Shown piece by piece: positions 36,142 to 44,237 of a stretch of DNA of 64,000 nt (the stretch's first letter is position 1; each line of letters begins with the position of its first letter). Source of the DNA: JAWKXU01 sp964468045 (GTDB lineage: Bacteria > Pseudomonadota > Alphaproteobacteria > Sphingomonadales > Sphingomonadaceae); NCBI GenBank assembly GCA_964468045.1, contig CAYXTO010000002.1:248001-312000 (forward strand), given 5' to 3'. A program made the translations under genes and the position numbers. Below the pieces are notes generated by a model that searched no databases, was not told the origin of the DNA, and worked only from the letters and a program-made list of their open reading frames with translations.

Positions 36142-36678
36142 ATGGCCCGCTGGTATATCATCCACGCCTATTCCGGCTTCGAGAACAAGGTGCGCGATTC
36201 GATTCTGTCGGAGGCTGAACGCATGGGCCTTTCGCAGCTGGTCGAGGCGGTCGAGGTTCCGACCGAAACCGTGACCGAGGTGAAGCGCGGCAAGAAGGTG
36301 CAGGTCGAGCGCAAGTTCATGCCCGGCTATGTGCTGGCCAAGCTGGCGATGAACGACGATGTCTATCACCTTGTCAAGAATACCCCCAAGGTGACCGGAT
36401 TCCTCGGCGCGAGCGGCAAGCCGCAGCCGATTTCCGAAGCGGAGGCGGCCCGCTATTTCGGCGCGGCCGAGGAAGCAGCCGCGCAGCCGCGCAAGCAGGT
36501 CAGCGTGGATTACGAGATCGGCGATTCGGTCAAGGTGCTGGACGGGCCCTTCGCCAGCTTCAATGGCGTGGTGGAAGAGCTGGATTTCGACAAGTCCAAG
36601 GTCAAGGTCTCGGTCTCCATCTTCGGCCGCGCGACGCCGGTGGAGCTGGATTTCGAGCAGGTCGAGCTGGTCAAGTAA
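36142..36678 (+). CDS. nusG: Transcription termination/antitermination protein NusG
   Basis: 178 aa. N-terminal NGN domain (WYIIHAYSGFENKVRDSIL; RKFMPGYVLAKLAMND) and C-terminal KOW domain (IGDSVKVLDGPFASFNGVVE). It couples RNA polymerase to Rho and ribosome. It is normally followed directly by rplK; here 2.3 kb intervene. Confidence 0.97.
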   Translation: MARWYIIHAYSGFENKVRDSILSEAERMGLSQLVEAVEVPTETVTEVKRGKKVQVERKFMPGYVLAKLAMNDDVYHLVKNTPKVTGFLGASGKPQPISEAEAARYFGAAEEAAAQPRKQVSVDYEIGDSVKVLDGPFASFNGVVEELDFDKSKVKVSVSIFGRATPVELDFEQVELVK

Positions 36679-37018
36679 GCATCGGCCGCAGCCTGTACGC
36701 TGCGGGCATTCGCAGAACGCGCTTTCCTACATGCCGCCGGTCTGACACAGGCAGGGCATGACGAAGCGCGCCCGAAATCTCGATAAGCCCTTGCTTTTGC
36801 GTGCGGATTTTCTTCCCTGGCAGAGAAGATTTTCCGCGCCCGGAACAGTGTCAACTGTGTCAACTTCGTTCATCCAGAGCATTGATGCGATGAATGATCC
36901 CTTGATGCCTGGCTGAGGGGTATTGTTCGGAAATGGAGCGAACCCATTGTGGAACGTAGATTCCGGGGTGGGGCTTCGATATCCAATTGTGAGGGATTGG
37001 ACTGGAAAGGGGGCAAGG
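36679..37018. other. Non-coding gap after nusG
   Basis: 340 bases without a supported gene. Just after nusG it holds a small inverted repeat CCGCAG..CTGCGG (no T tract). Two direct copies of TGTCAACT, nine bases apart, lie at 36849-36865. AT content rises toward the restriction-like gene. I see no tRNA, promoter I can defend or terminal inverted repeat. Confidence 0.5.
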
Positions 37019-38068
37019 ATGGAACTGGAGACGAAGCTCGAAAACCTGGCGGCGAAAATCAGGTCGCATCGTGAGTTGCTACTAACTGAGGAGGCAGCAA
37101 AAACGGCATTCGTCCTGCCTTTCCTGGCAGCGCTGGGATACGATGTCTTCGATCCGAGGGAGGTTGTTCCCGAGTTCACAGCAGACGTTGGTACGAAAAA
37201 AGGCGAGAAGGTAGATTACGCGATCTGCCAGGATGGCGAGGTTAAAATCCTTCTGGAGTGCAAACCGGCCAACGCACCGTTGAACGTCAAGCACGTGAGC
37301 CAGCTGTTCCGGTATTTTACCACCACTCAGGCCAAATTTGCGGTACTCACCAATGGTTGCGAATACTCGGTTTTCAGCGATCTGGTTGCGCCAAACCGGA
37401 TGGATGAGCGCCCTTTTTTCACCTTCACACTGACCGATTTATCCAAGGCCGATATCCGGACTTTAGTGAAGTTCGAAAAGGGGTCATTCGATGAGGATGG
37501 CATTGTTCGCGTTGCCTCCAACCTGCAACTCGAAACCAGTATTGTGAAGTATCTCAAGGAGCAGATGGTCGAGCCATCTGACGAGCTCTCACGCTTGGTT
37601 GCGGCCAACGTGCAGGACGGCCGAATTACCGAAGCTGTCCGAGGCGCGGTCAGCAAGACCATCATCACCGCGTTCGGCGCCATCCTGAATGAAAAGGTCA
37701 AGGAGCGCCTGCAGACGGCAATAACCTCTGGGCAGCAATCGGAGGAACCGGAATACGAGGAAGATGATGTTGGCGACATCATAACCACCGCCGAGGAACT
37801 GGAGGGCTTCCATATCGTAAAGGCCATTGCATCGCAATTGGTCGATCCGAAGCGGGTCGGGATGCGTGACGCAAAGTCTTACTGCGCAATTCTTCTAGAC
37901 GATAACAATCGGCGCACAATTGCCCGACTGCACTTTAATAGCTCAACAGCGCGATATCTTGGTACCTTCAACGGCAAGGACGAAACCCGCCAGCCGATAG
38001 TAGAAATTCACGATATTTACAGGCATGCAGATGCGTTGCGATCCCGGATACAGGAGTTGGCGGGTTGA
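37019..38068 (+). CDS. Stand-alone HsdR N-terminal-like restriction endonuclease
   Basis: 349 aa. The N-terminal PD-(D/E)xK core is visible: FVLPFLAALGYDVFDPREVV, then EKVDYAICQDGEVKILLECK (Asp and Glu-x-Lys), then VSQLFRYFTTTQAKFAVLTN. This is the HsdR_N fold of type I restriction enzymes, but there is no helicase motor, and no HsdM or HsdS nearby. The second half (about 190 residues) has an acidic SEEPEYEEDDVGD linker and a domain I do not recognise. Start at ATG 37019 follows AAAGGGGG. Codon use is less GC-rich than the flanking ribosomal genes, suggesting it was acquired. Confidence 0.75.
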   Translation: MELETKLENLAAKIRSHRELLLTEEAAKTAFVLPFLAALGYDVFDPREVVPEFTADVGTKKGEKVDYAICQDGEVKILLECKPANAPLNVKHVSQLFRYFTTTQAKFAVLTNGCEYSVFSDLVAPNRMDERPFFTFTLTDLSKADIRTLVKFEKGSFDEDGIVRVASNLQLETSIVKYLKEQMVEPSDELSRLVAANVQDGRITEAVRGAVSKTIITAFGAILNEKVKERLQTAITSGQQSEEPEYEEDDVGDIITTAEELEGFHIVKAIASQLVDPKRVGMRDAKSYCAILLDDNNRRTIARLHFNSSTARYLGTFNGKDETRQPIVEIHDIYRHADALRSRIQELAG

Positions 38069-38180
38069 TGTTTCGGGAGGCGCTCATGGAGATGCCTCTG
38101 GCTACTCTCGTCGGGTGCAGCGAGCCAGAGCAAAAGATAGGAACGGATGGCAAGTAAGGGGCGTGTACTGGGGGTAAAGC

Positions 38181-38678
38181 ATGACAAAGCACTATTGGGC
38201 AGTGGTCATAAAACAGACAGCCTTGTCGATGTGTATCGCATTTTTCCTGGGGCTATTGTTCGATCATTTCATCAGCGAACCTGATCGACGCAGTCCCATC
38301 ATGGCGGGTTCCGTTGGGGTGGCCTTATACTTTCTTGCGTCGCTTTGCCTCAGCATTTTGCACGGCATTACCGGCGCGTTCTACGTATGGCTATTCTCAA
38401 AGAATGATGTGTCGGACGCTGTGCTACATGACCTCAGGTCGCAAAAAATTCTTGCGCCTACGAAACAAGACCGAAAGACTATAGATTACCTTTCCGACTT
38501 AGCGGCGGATGAATCTGCACCCGTATATCAAAGGGTGAAGGCTGCGACTCTGGCTGGAGCTTATAGCATCGGCCTTAATCGTGGGGGCATTTTCAGAAAC
38601 ATGGCAATGCGTCGGGCGGCGGATGCCGCAATGTTACAGTATTATCAGGAAGCGCCCGAGAGGGATGCACACGTCTGA
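38181..38678 (+). CDS. Hypothetical membrane protein, 165 aa
   Basis: Two predicted transmembrane helices at the N-terminus (QTALSMCIAFFLGLLFDHFI; GSVGVALYFLASLCLSILHG), then a cytoplasmic part of about 90 residues (RKTIDYLSDLAADESAPVYQ, then RVKAATLAGAYSIG). No family recognised. It lies between the restriction-like gene and the transposase remnant, in the same AT-richer insertion, and its stop overlaps the remnant. It could be coded by the inserted element rather than be a housekeeping gene. Confidence 0.5.
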   Translation: MTKHYWAVVIKQTALSMCIAFFLGLLFDHFISEPDRRSPIMAGSVGVALYFLASLCLSILHGITGAFYVWLFSKNDVSDAVLHDLRSQKILAPTKQDRKTIDYLSDLAADESAPVYQRVKAATLAGAYSIGLNRGGIFRNMAMRRAADAAMLQYYQEAPERDAHV

Positions 38679-38787
38679 CCAACGGTTTCTCAAAGAAGAT
38701 CGAGAACATTGCCAAGTTAGTCGAAGAGGCCGAAGCAAGCCCGGTAAGCGTGGCCTGTATAAAAAGAAGGGTAAGATTTCAAACTGA
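38666..38787 (+). pseudogene. Transposase C-terminal remnant (internal deletion plus frameshift)
   Basis: One frame reads CTRLTNGFSKKIENIAKLVE then EAEA; after a one-base shift the next frame reads KPGKRGLYKKKGKISN and stops. Both pieces look like the end of IS transposases of the type that continue ...SKKIEN-HAH...-YNFxRIHKTLRVxPAM... and close with RGPYKKR. About 40 residues of the intervening YNF/RIH block are missing. So this is a decayed copy, directly before the rplK leader. The match is by memory of the family. Confidence 0.5.
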
Positions 38788-38964
38788 CCCATTACCGATC
38801 CCCGGCGCGCCATTGCATTTATCGGCCGATGCCGCTATCGGCCCCGCTTTCCACCGGGTTCCCCGGCGGGAATCCATGCGGGAGGAGGGGCTCTCCCCTC
38901 TGCCTGACCGCTCAACATGACGGCGCGCTCCGACGCGCCCGACAGTGTGAAAAGGAGTGGCCTC

Positions 38965-39396
38965 ATGGCCAAGAAAATCGACGGCTATATCAAGCTGCAG
39001 GTGCCTGCGGGTGCCGCCAATCCCTCTCCGCCGATCGGCCCGGCCCTGGGCCAGCGCGGCGTGAACATCATGGAATTCTGCAAGGCGTTCAACGCCGCGA
39101 CGCAGGATCTCGAAAAGTCCATGCCGATCCCGACGATCATCACCGTCTATGCGGACCGGTCGTTCACCTTCGTCACCAAGACGCCGCCTGCCACCTTCCT
39201 GCTGAAGAAGGCCGCCAACCTCAAGTCCGGCTCGAAGGAGCCCGGCAAGGTTTCGGCCGGCACGATCAAGCGTTCGGCGGTCCAGGCGATCGCCGAGCAG
39301 AAGATGCAGGATCTCAACGCCAACGATATCGAGGCGGCGACGAAGATCATCGAAGGTTCCGCCCGCGCGATGGGCCTTCAGGTTGTGGAGGGCTGA
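38965..39396 (+). CDS. rplK: 50S ribosomal protein L11
   Basis: 143 aa. Diagnostic IKLQVPAGAANPSPPIGPAL with GQRGVNIMEFCKAFNA, and the C-terminal RNA-binding half (GTIKRSAVQAIAEQKMQDLN). Start at ATG 38965 after AAAAGGAG; an upstream in-frame ATG is not supported. rplA follows after four bases. Confidence 0.98.
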   Translation: MAKKIDGYIKLQVPAGAANPSPPIGPALGQRGVNIMEFCKAFNAATQDLEKSMPIPTIITVYADRSFTFVTKTPPATFLLKKAANLKSGSKEPGKVSAGTIKRSAVQAIAEQKMQDLNANDIEAATKIIEGSARAMGLQVVEG

Positions 39397-39400
39397 TCCG

Positions 39401-40102
39401 ATGGCGAAGCAGACCAAGAAGCAGAAGGCCCTGAACGAGAAGCTGGGCGACAACCAGAAGCTCTATGGCTTCGACGAGGCGCTCAAGACGCTGCGCGAGC
39501 TGTCCAGCGTGAAGTTCGACGAGACGATCGAGATCGCGATGAACCTCGGCGTCGATCCGCGCCATGCCGACCAGATGGTGCGCGGCATGGTCTCGCTGCC
39601 ATCCGGCACCGGCAAGGACGTGAAGGTCGCGGTGTTCGCCAAGGGCGACAAGGCCGAGGAAGCCAAGGCCGCCGGAGCCGACAAGGTCGGCGCGGAAGAC
39701 CTGATGGAAGACATGCAGGCCGGCAATCTGGATTATGACCGCGTCATCGCCACGCCCGACATGATGGGCGTGGTCGGTCGTCTCGGCAAGGTGCTCGGCC
39801 CCAAGGGCCTGATGCCGAACCCGAAGCTCGGCACGGTCACCCCGAATGTCGCGCAGGCCGTCAAGGACGCCAAGGGCGGCCAGGTGGAATTCCGCGTCGA
39901 GAAGGCCGGCATCATCCATTCCGGCATCGGCAAGCTGAGCTTCACCGACGATCAGCTCAAGGCGAACTTCACCGCCTTCGTCGATGCCATCGTCAAGGCG
40001 AAGCCGAGCGGCGCCAAGGGCAAGTATGTCCGCAAGGTTGCGCTCAGCTCGACCATGGGGCCCGGCCTCAAGATCGATACGGCGGACGTATCCGGCGGCT
40101 GA
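39401..40102 (+). CDS. rplA: 50S ribosomal protein L1
   Basis: 233 aa. The protein has NLGVDPRHADQMVRGMVSLP, PDMMGVVGRLGKVLGPKGLM and MPNPKLGTVTPNV. It starts five bases after the rplK stop (two-gene operon). A strong terminator follows; rplJ and rplL are not downstream, so the ribosomal cluster is split here. Confidence 0.98.
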   Translation: MAKQTKKQKALNEKLGDNQKLYGFDEALKTLRELSSVKFDETIEIAMNLGVDPRHADQMVRGMVSLPSGTGKDVKVAVFAKGDKAEEAKAAGADKVGAEDLMEDMQAGNLDYDRVIATPDMMGVVGRLGKVLGPKGLMPNPKLGTVTPNVAQAVKDAKGGQVEFRVEKAGIIHSGIGKLSFTDDQLKANFTAFVDAIVKAKPSGAKGKYVRKVALSSTMGPGLKIDTADVSGG

Positions 40103-40407
40103 TCCGGCCGGACCGAAACATCGAGAAGGCCGGGAGGAGCGATCTTCCCGGCCTTTTTCGTGGCCGGCCGCGCCTGTGGCTTTCGAGTCACAATTGCCAT
40201 GTTTTTCATGGCGTTGGCCTGGCGGTCCTTGATCTTCGCGCGCGGCGGCCATAACTCGGCCCTGGGTTCGCGATAATATCTTGGCGTAACGTCGAGAGAT
40301 AAATCCCAAAATCCACGATCTCGTATCGTATCTATCTACGCCTCGTGCTGCGATTGCCGAAAATCGCGGCAGGATGGCGCGTGCTTGAAAATACAATGGA
40401 GAATTTT
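40103..40407. other. Non-coding gap after rplA
   Basis: 305 bases: the rplA terminator (40126-40158), then GC-rich sequence and, near 40300-40395, a more AT-rich stretch that probably holds the promoter of the barrel gene. No gene or RNA recognised. Confidence 0.5.
40126..40158 (+). terminator. Rho-independent terminator of rplK-rplA
   Basis: AAGGCCGGGA pairs exactly with TCCCGGCCTT (10-bp stem, 10-nt loop) and continues into a T run. Confidence 0.9.
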
Positions 40408-40965
40408 GTGAAAAAGATTACTTTCGCCGTCCTCGCCGCAGGCGCCGTTCTTCTTCCTGCTGCCGCCAATGCGCAGGCCTATGTGCAGGTCCAGGGCGGG
40501 CTCGACAGCGTGTCGGTGGCTGGCGACTCCGACGAAGGCATCGCCTACGGCATCGCGGCGGGCTACGACTTCCCGATCGGCGAAAAGATGTTCATCGGCA
40601 TCGAAGGCAGCGTCGATGACAGCTCCACCAAGGAATGCGCACGCGATCTTCTGGTCATCGGCGACAAGGCTTGCCTCAAGACCGGCCGCGATCTCGCCGC
40701 GATGGTGCGCCTCGGCACCAATCTGAGCGAAAGCAGCCAGCTCTATGTGCTGGGCGGCTATACCAATGCCCGCATCAAATTCACCTATGACGATGGCGCC
40801 ACTTCGAGTTCCGTTGGCGAAAACGGCGACGGCTTCCGCCTAGGCGCGGGCTTCAAGCACAATTTCGGCCAGAACTTCTTCGGCAAGCTGGAATACCGCT
40901 ATTCCAACTACGAAGGCGATTTCAGCCGTCACAACGGCCTTGTCGCGCTTGGCGTGAACTTCTGA
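40408..40965 (+). CDS. Outer-membrane beta-barrel protein, opacity/OmpA-like
   Basis: 185 aa. Signal peptide KKITFAVLAAGAVLLPAAAN, cut after NAQA, then alternating strands with Gly/aromatic patterns (AYVQVQGGLDSVSVAGDSDE; GDGFRLGAGFKHNFGQNFFG; LEYRYSNYEGDF) and a terminal Phe, typical of an 8-stranded porin-like barrel (OmpW/opacity type). Start at GTG 40408 has GGAG upstream and yields a canonical KK-start signal; ATG 40396 is an in-frame alternative. Followed by a strong terminator. Confidence 0.8.
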   Translation: MKKITFAVLAAGAVLLPAAANAQAYVQVQGGLDSVSVAGDSDEGIAYGIAAGYDFPIGEKMFIGIEGSVDDSSTKECARDLLVIGDKACLKTGRDLAAMVRLGTNLSESSQLYVLGGYTNARIKFTYDDGATSSSVGENGDGFRLGAGFKHNFGQNFFGKLEYRYSNYEGDFSRHNGLVALGVNF

Positions 40966-40985
40966 GAACATTGCCGTCCGGAGCG

Positions 40986-41014
40986 AGGGAGGCAGCGCCG
41001 CTGCCTCCCTTTCT
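40986..41014 (+). terminator. Rho-independent terminator
   Basis: 11-bp perfect stem AGGGAGGCAGC/GCTGCCTCCCT with a 3-nt loop, followed by TTCTTT. It closes the beta-barrel gene. Confidence 0.9.
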
Positions 41015-41107
41015 TTACGCCGCTTTGCTGACGCGCTTTCGGCTTTTCGCTTGCTTTGGCTGCCTCATTGCAGGAGGCTGGACCGATAAAGCGAGAGGAG
41101 CCGTATC

Positions 41108-41833
41108 GTGATAGACCTGCATTATGTCGCCACCGCCAATGGCATGAAGGTCGCGATCATGCTCCAGGAAGCGGAGCTGGAATACCGGGTCATCAATTAC
41201 GATCTGTTCGCCGGTTCGCATCTCACCGCGCAGTTCAAGCGGATCAATCCCAACCACAAGCTGCCGGCCATCGTGGACCACGACCCGACCGATGGCGGCA
41301 CGCCGCTGCCGGTGTTCGAATCCGGCGCGATCCTGCTCTATCTGGCGGAAAAGACCGGCCGCTTCCTGCCCGCCGATCCACGGGGCCGGGCGGTCGCGCT
41401 GCAATGGCTGTTCTGGCAGATGGCCGGCCTTGGCCCGATGCACGGCCAGGCCCATCATTTCCTGCGCTATGCGCCGGAACGCATGGAATACCCCAGCACG
41501 CGCTATGCCAATGAAGCGCTGCGCCTGCTCAAGGTGCTGGAATATAGGCTGGAACAGGCCGAATATCTGGCGGGCGAGGAATATTCGATCGCCGACATGG
41601 CGGTATGGCCCTGGGTCGGCGGCGCGGCCCTGATCGATATCGACATCGCGGACCTGCCTGCTGTTGCCGCCTGGGCGGCCCGGATCGGCGAGCGGCTGGC
41701 GGTGCAGGCCGCCGTGGCGGGCAAGGAAACCGCCGTGCCGCCGGAATATATCCAGAAGCACGCGGTGCTGACGCCGGAGCAATGGTCCAACATGTTCGGC
41801 GAGAATCTGCTGGCGGCGTCGGACCTGCGCTGA
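41108..41833 (+). CDS. Glutathione S-transferase, Nu-class YfcG/YghU-like
   Basis: 241 aa. Thioredoxin-like N-terminal half (YVATANGMKVAIMLQEAELE; INPNHKLPAIVD; ESGAILLYLAEKTGRFLP) and an all-helical C-terminal half (EYSIADMAVWPWVGG). The NPNHKLPAIVD and ESGAILLYL signatures match YfcG/YghU, which reduce organic disulfides or peroxides with glutathione. It starts with GTG at 41108, preceded by GAGAGGAG. Confidence 0.88.
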   Translation: MIDLHYVATANGMKVAIMLQEAELEYRVINYDLFAGSHLTAQFKRINPNHKLPAIVDHDPTDGGTPLPVFESGAILLYLAEKTGRFLPADPRGRAVALQWLFWQMAGLGPMHGQAHHFLRYAPERMEYPSTRYANEALRLLKVLEYRLEQAEYLAGEEYSIADMAVWPWVGGAALIDIDIADLPAVAAWAARIGERLAVQAAVAGKETAVPPEYIQKHAVLTPEQWSNMFGENLLAASDLR

Positions 41834-41839
41834 AGCCTG

Positions 41840-42601
41840 TCAGATGCCGCCCAGGGTCGTCTCGCGGCCGAGCGCGTGCAGGCCTTCGAGCAGTTTCGCC
41901 ACGCAATCGTTCACGGCCGCCCGCTCGGTGGAGCGGATCACGAAATTGGCCCCGACCTTTCCTTCCCGGAAGAAGGGATAGCTGCCGATCTGGCAGCCGG
42001 CATGGGTCTGCTCGGTTTCGCGCAGCAGGTCCGCCACTTCGCTTTCCGGAATCCAGCAGCCGATTGTCTCCGCGATCAGCGGCTTCCCGCCCTCGAGCGT
42101 TCCGGTCAGCCCGTCCAGCATTCCGGCGGTGATGTAGGGCACGCCGGCCATCATGTAGATATTACCGAACCTGATGCCGGGCGCGCCGGACATGTAGTTG
42201 GGGATGAGGCTCGCTCCCTCCGGCACGCGGGCCATGCGCAGCCGGGTTTCGGTCAGCCCGCCGCGAGTGGCGTAGTAATCTTCCAGGAACGCGCGGGCTT
42301 CCGGATGGATGACGACCGCCACATCCAGCGCCTTGGCCACGGCATCGACGGTGATGTCGTCATGCGTCGGGCCGATCCCGCCGGTGGTGAACAAATAGTC
42401 ATGGCCCGCCCGCAAACTGTCGACCGCGCCGATGATCGCATCCTCGAGATCGGGCACCACGCGGACTTCCCGCAGCCTGATGCCCTGCACGTCGAGCCAG
42501 GTGGCGATCTGGGCGATGTTCTTGTCATGCGTGCGGCCGGAGAGGATCTCGTCGCCGATCACCACCAGGGCGGCGGTCCAGATGCGGTCGGGGTCGTTCA
42601 T
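41840..42601 (-). CDS. Molybdopterin-binding domain protein, CinA N-terminal-like
   Basis: 253 aa. MoaB/Mog fold: ALVVIGDEILSGRTHDKN, then TTGGIGPTHDDITVDAVAKA, typical of the CinA N-terminal (COG1058) domain. CinA-type proteins hydrolyse ADP-ribose or NMN-related compounds and are linked to NAD recycling. This one lacks the C-terminal nicotinamide-deamidase half. It overlaps the monooxygenase gene by 4 bp, so they are co-translated; the link may be NADP(H) upkeep but is not shown. Confidence 0.8.
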   Translation of the reverse strand: MNDPDRIWTAALVVIGDEILSGRTHDKNIAQIATWLDVQGIRLREVRVVPDLEDAIIGAVDSLRAGHDYLFTTGGIGPTHDDITVDAVAKALDVAVVIHPEARAFLEDYYATRGGLTETRLRMARVPEGASLIPNYMSGAPGIRFGNIYMMAGVPYITAGMLDGLTGTLEGGKPLIAETIGCWIPESEVADLLRETEQTHAGCQIGSYPFFREGKVGANFVIRSTERAAVNDCVAKLLEGLHALGRETTLGGI

Positions 42602-44094
42602 GGCACTGGATTAGGCGAAAATTCCGTGGCGCGCCACCGGGCTTGTTCGAATAAGAGGATGCCGTCATCCACCGGCCGGTCGCGGAAATCGCGGCAGTCT
42701 TCCCGGTAATCCTGGTTCAGCCGCCAGGGCAGGGTGGCGGCGCTTTTCGGCATCAGCGGCAAGGCGCGCTGGATATAGCCGGAGGAGAATTCGCTGAGCG
42801 TGGCGGCAGGCGGTGCATCCTTCTCCGCCAGCCGGGGAATCGCGATATCGGTGCCGGTCGCGGCCATATGGTTGAGCACGCCGCAGATATAGCGGGCGGT
42901 GGCTTCGGCGCGCAGGGTCCAGCTCGCATTGAGATAGCCGAACACCACGGCGAGGTTCGGCACGTTGGAGAACATGCAGCTGCGATAATAGAAGTGGTCG
43001 CGCCAGCGCAGCCGCCGGCCGTCCAGCGTCACGCGGATGTTGCCCGCCATGGCGAGGCGAAGCCCGGTGGCGGTGACGATGATATCGGCATCGAGATGCC
43101 GGCCCGACTGGAGCCGGATACCGGTCCGGTCGAAGCGGTCGATCTGGTCGGTGACCACCGAGGCCCGGCCCTGCCTGACGGCAGTGAACAGATCGCCGTC
43201 CGGCACCAGGCACAGCCGTTGTTCCCAAGGGCCGTAAGGGGGAAGCCAGTCCTTCTCGTTGTAATGTGGGCCGAGCGCCTGCCTGGCCTTGCGGGTGAGG
43301 AACCGGGCGATCTTGTGCGGCCTGGCGCGGGCCTTGCGATAGATGAAGTCCTGCACCCGGATGTTCCAGCGCCGCACCAGGCTGGCGGCGGTGCGGTCCG
43401 GCAGGAACTTGCGCAGGAAGGCGCCGAGCCTGTCCTGCGAGGGTCGCGCGCCCATCCAGGTCGGAGTCCGCTGCAGCATGGTCACATGGCTTGCTGCCTC
43501 CGCCATGGCGGGCACGAGCGTTACGGCGGTTGCGCCCGAGCCGACGATCACCACGCGCTTGCCCCGGTAATCCAGCCCGTCCGGCCAGAATTGCGGATGG
43601 ACGACGGGGCCGGGGAAATCCTCCCGCCCCGGGAAGGGCGGATCATGCGGGGAATCGTAATCGTAATAGCCGGCCGCGAGATAGAGGAAGCTCGCGGTCA
43701 TCCGGCTCTGCTGCCCCGATGCGTCTTCCAGCGTGACCAGCCAGCGGCCCTCGGCATGGCGGAAGTCGGCCGCGACCACGCTAGTGCCGAACCGGATGTG
43801 CGGCGGCACGTCATGGCTGGAGGCGACCTGTTCGAGATAGGCGCGGATGGCGTCGCCGCCGGCGATGGTTTCCCGGTGGGGCCAGGGCGCGAAGGAAAAT
43901 CCCAGCGTGTGCATGTCGCTGTCGGAACGGACGCCTGGATAGCGGAACAGATCCCAGGTGCCGCCCAGCCGATCGCGCCGCTCGACGATCAGATAGCTGC
44001 GGCCTGGGCAGAGCTTGCCCATGGAGGCCGCCATGGCGATCCCGGAGATACCGCCGCCCACAATCAGAACATCGCTGTGCGCCAGCTCGCTCAC
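42598..44094 (-). CDS. Flavin-dependent monooxygenase, Baeyer-Villiger type
   Basis: 498 aa. First Rossmann motif VLIVGGGISGIAMAASMGKL (FAD), fingerprint FPGPVVHPQFW (FxGxxxHxxxW of type I Baeyer-Villiger monooxygenases), second Rossmann motif VVIVGSGATAVTLVPAMAEA (NADPH) and VTATGLRLAM. It inserts oxygen next to a ketone, or hydroxylates/N-oxidises; BVMOs often act on steroids, terpenes and cyclic ketones. Divergent from the TonB receptor at 44238 with a 143-base gap, so the two could share a promoter region. Confidence 0.85.
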   Translation of the reverse strand: MSELAHSDVLIVGGGISGIAMAASMGKLCPGRSYLIVERRDRLGGTWDLFRYPGVRSDSDMHTLGFSFAPWPHRETIAGGDAIRAYLEQVASSHDVPPHIRFGTSVVAADFRHAEGRWLVTLEDASGQQSRMTASFLYLAAGYYDYDSPHDPPFPGREDFPGPVVHPQFWPDGLDYRGKRVVIVGSGATAVTLVPAMAEAASHVTMLQRTPTWMGARPSQDRLGAFLRKFLPDRTAASLVRRWNIRVQDFIYRKARARPHKIARFLTRKARQALGPHYNEKDWLPPYGPWEQRLCLVPDGDLFTAVRQGRASVVTDQIDRFDRTGIRLQSGRHLDADIIVTATGLRLAMAGNIRVTLDGRRLRWRDHFYYRSCMFSNVPNLAVVFGYLNASWTLRAEATARYICGVLNHMAATGTDIAIPRLAEKDAPPAATLSEFSSGYIQRALPLMPKSAATLPWRLNQDYREDCRDFRDRPVDDGILLFEQARWRATEFSPNPVP

Positions 44095-44237
44095 GGATTT
44101 CCTTTCTGCGTCGAAGCCATGCGGATTAGCGCCTTTTGGCGTGGGTGGAAGGAAGAAGTGGCGACAAGGGGGGTGACGGCCATCCCCTCTGCCGCTAGGC
44201 GCCTTAGCCGAAAAGGACTGGAAAGATTGCGGGCGCT

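Noticed and set aside
37019..38678. Toxin-antitoxin or complete restriction system
   Set aside because: The nuclease-like gene and membrane gene do not overlap, and neither methylase nor antitoxin features are visible.
44095..44237. Cobalamin riboswitch before the TonB receptor at 44238
   Set aside because: No B12-box-like sequence was found in the 143-base gap.
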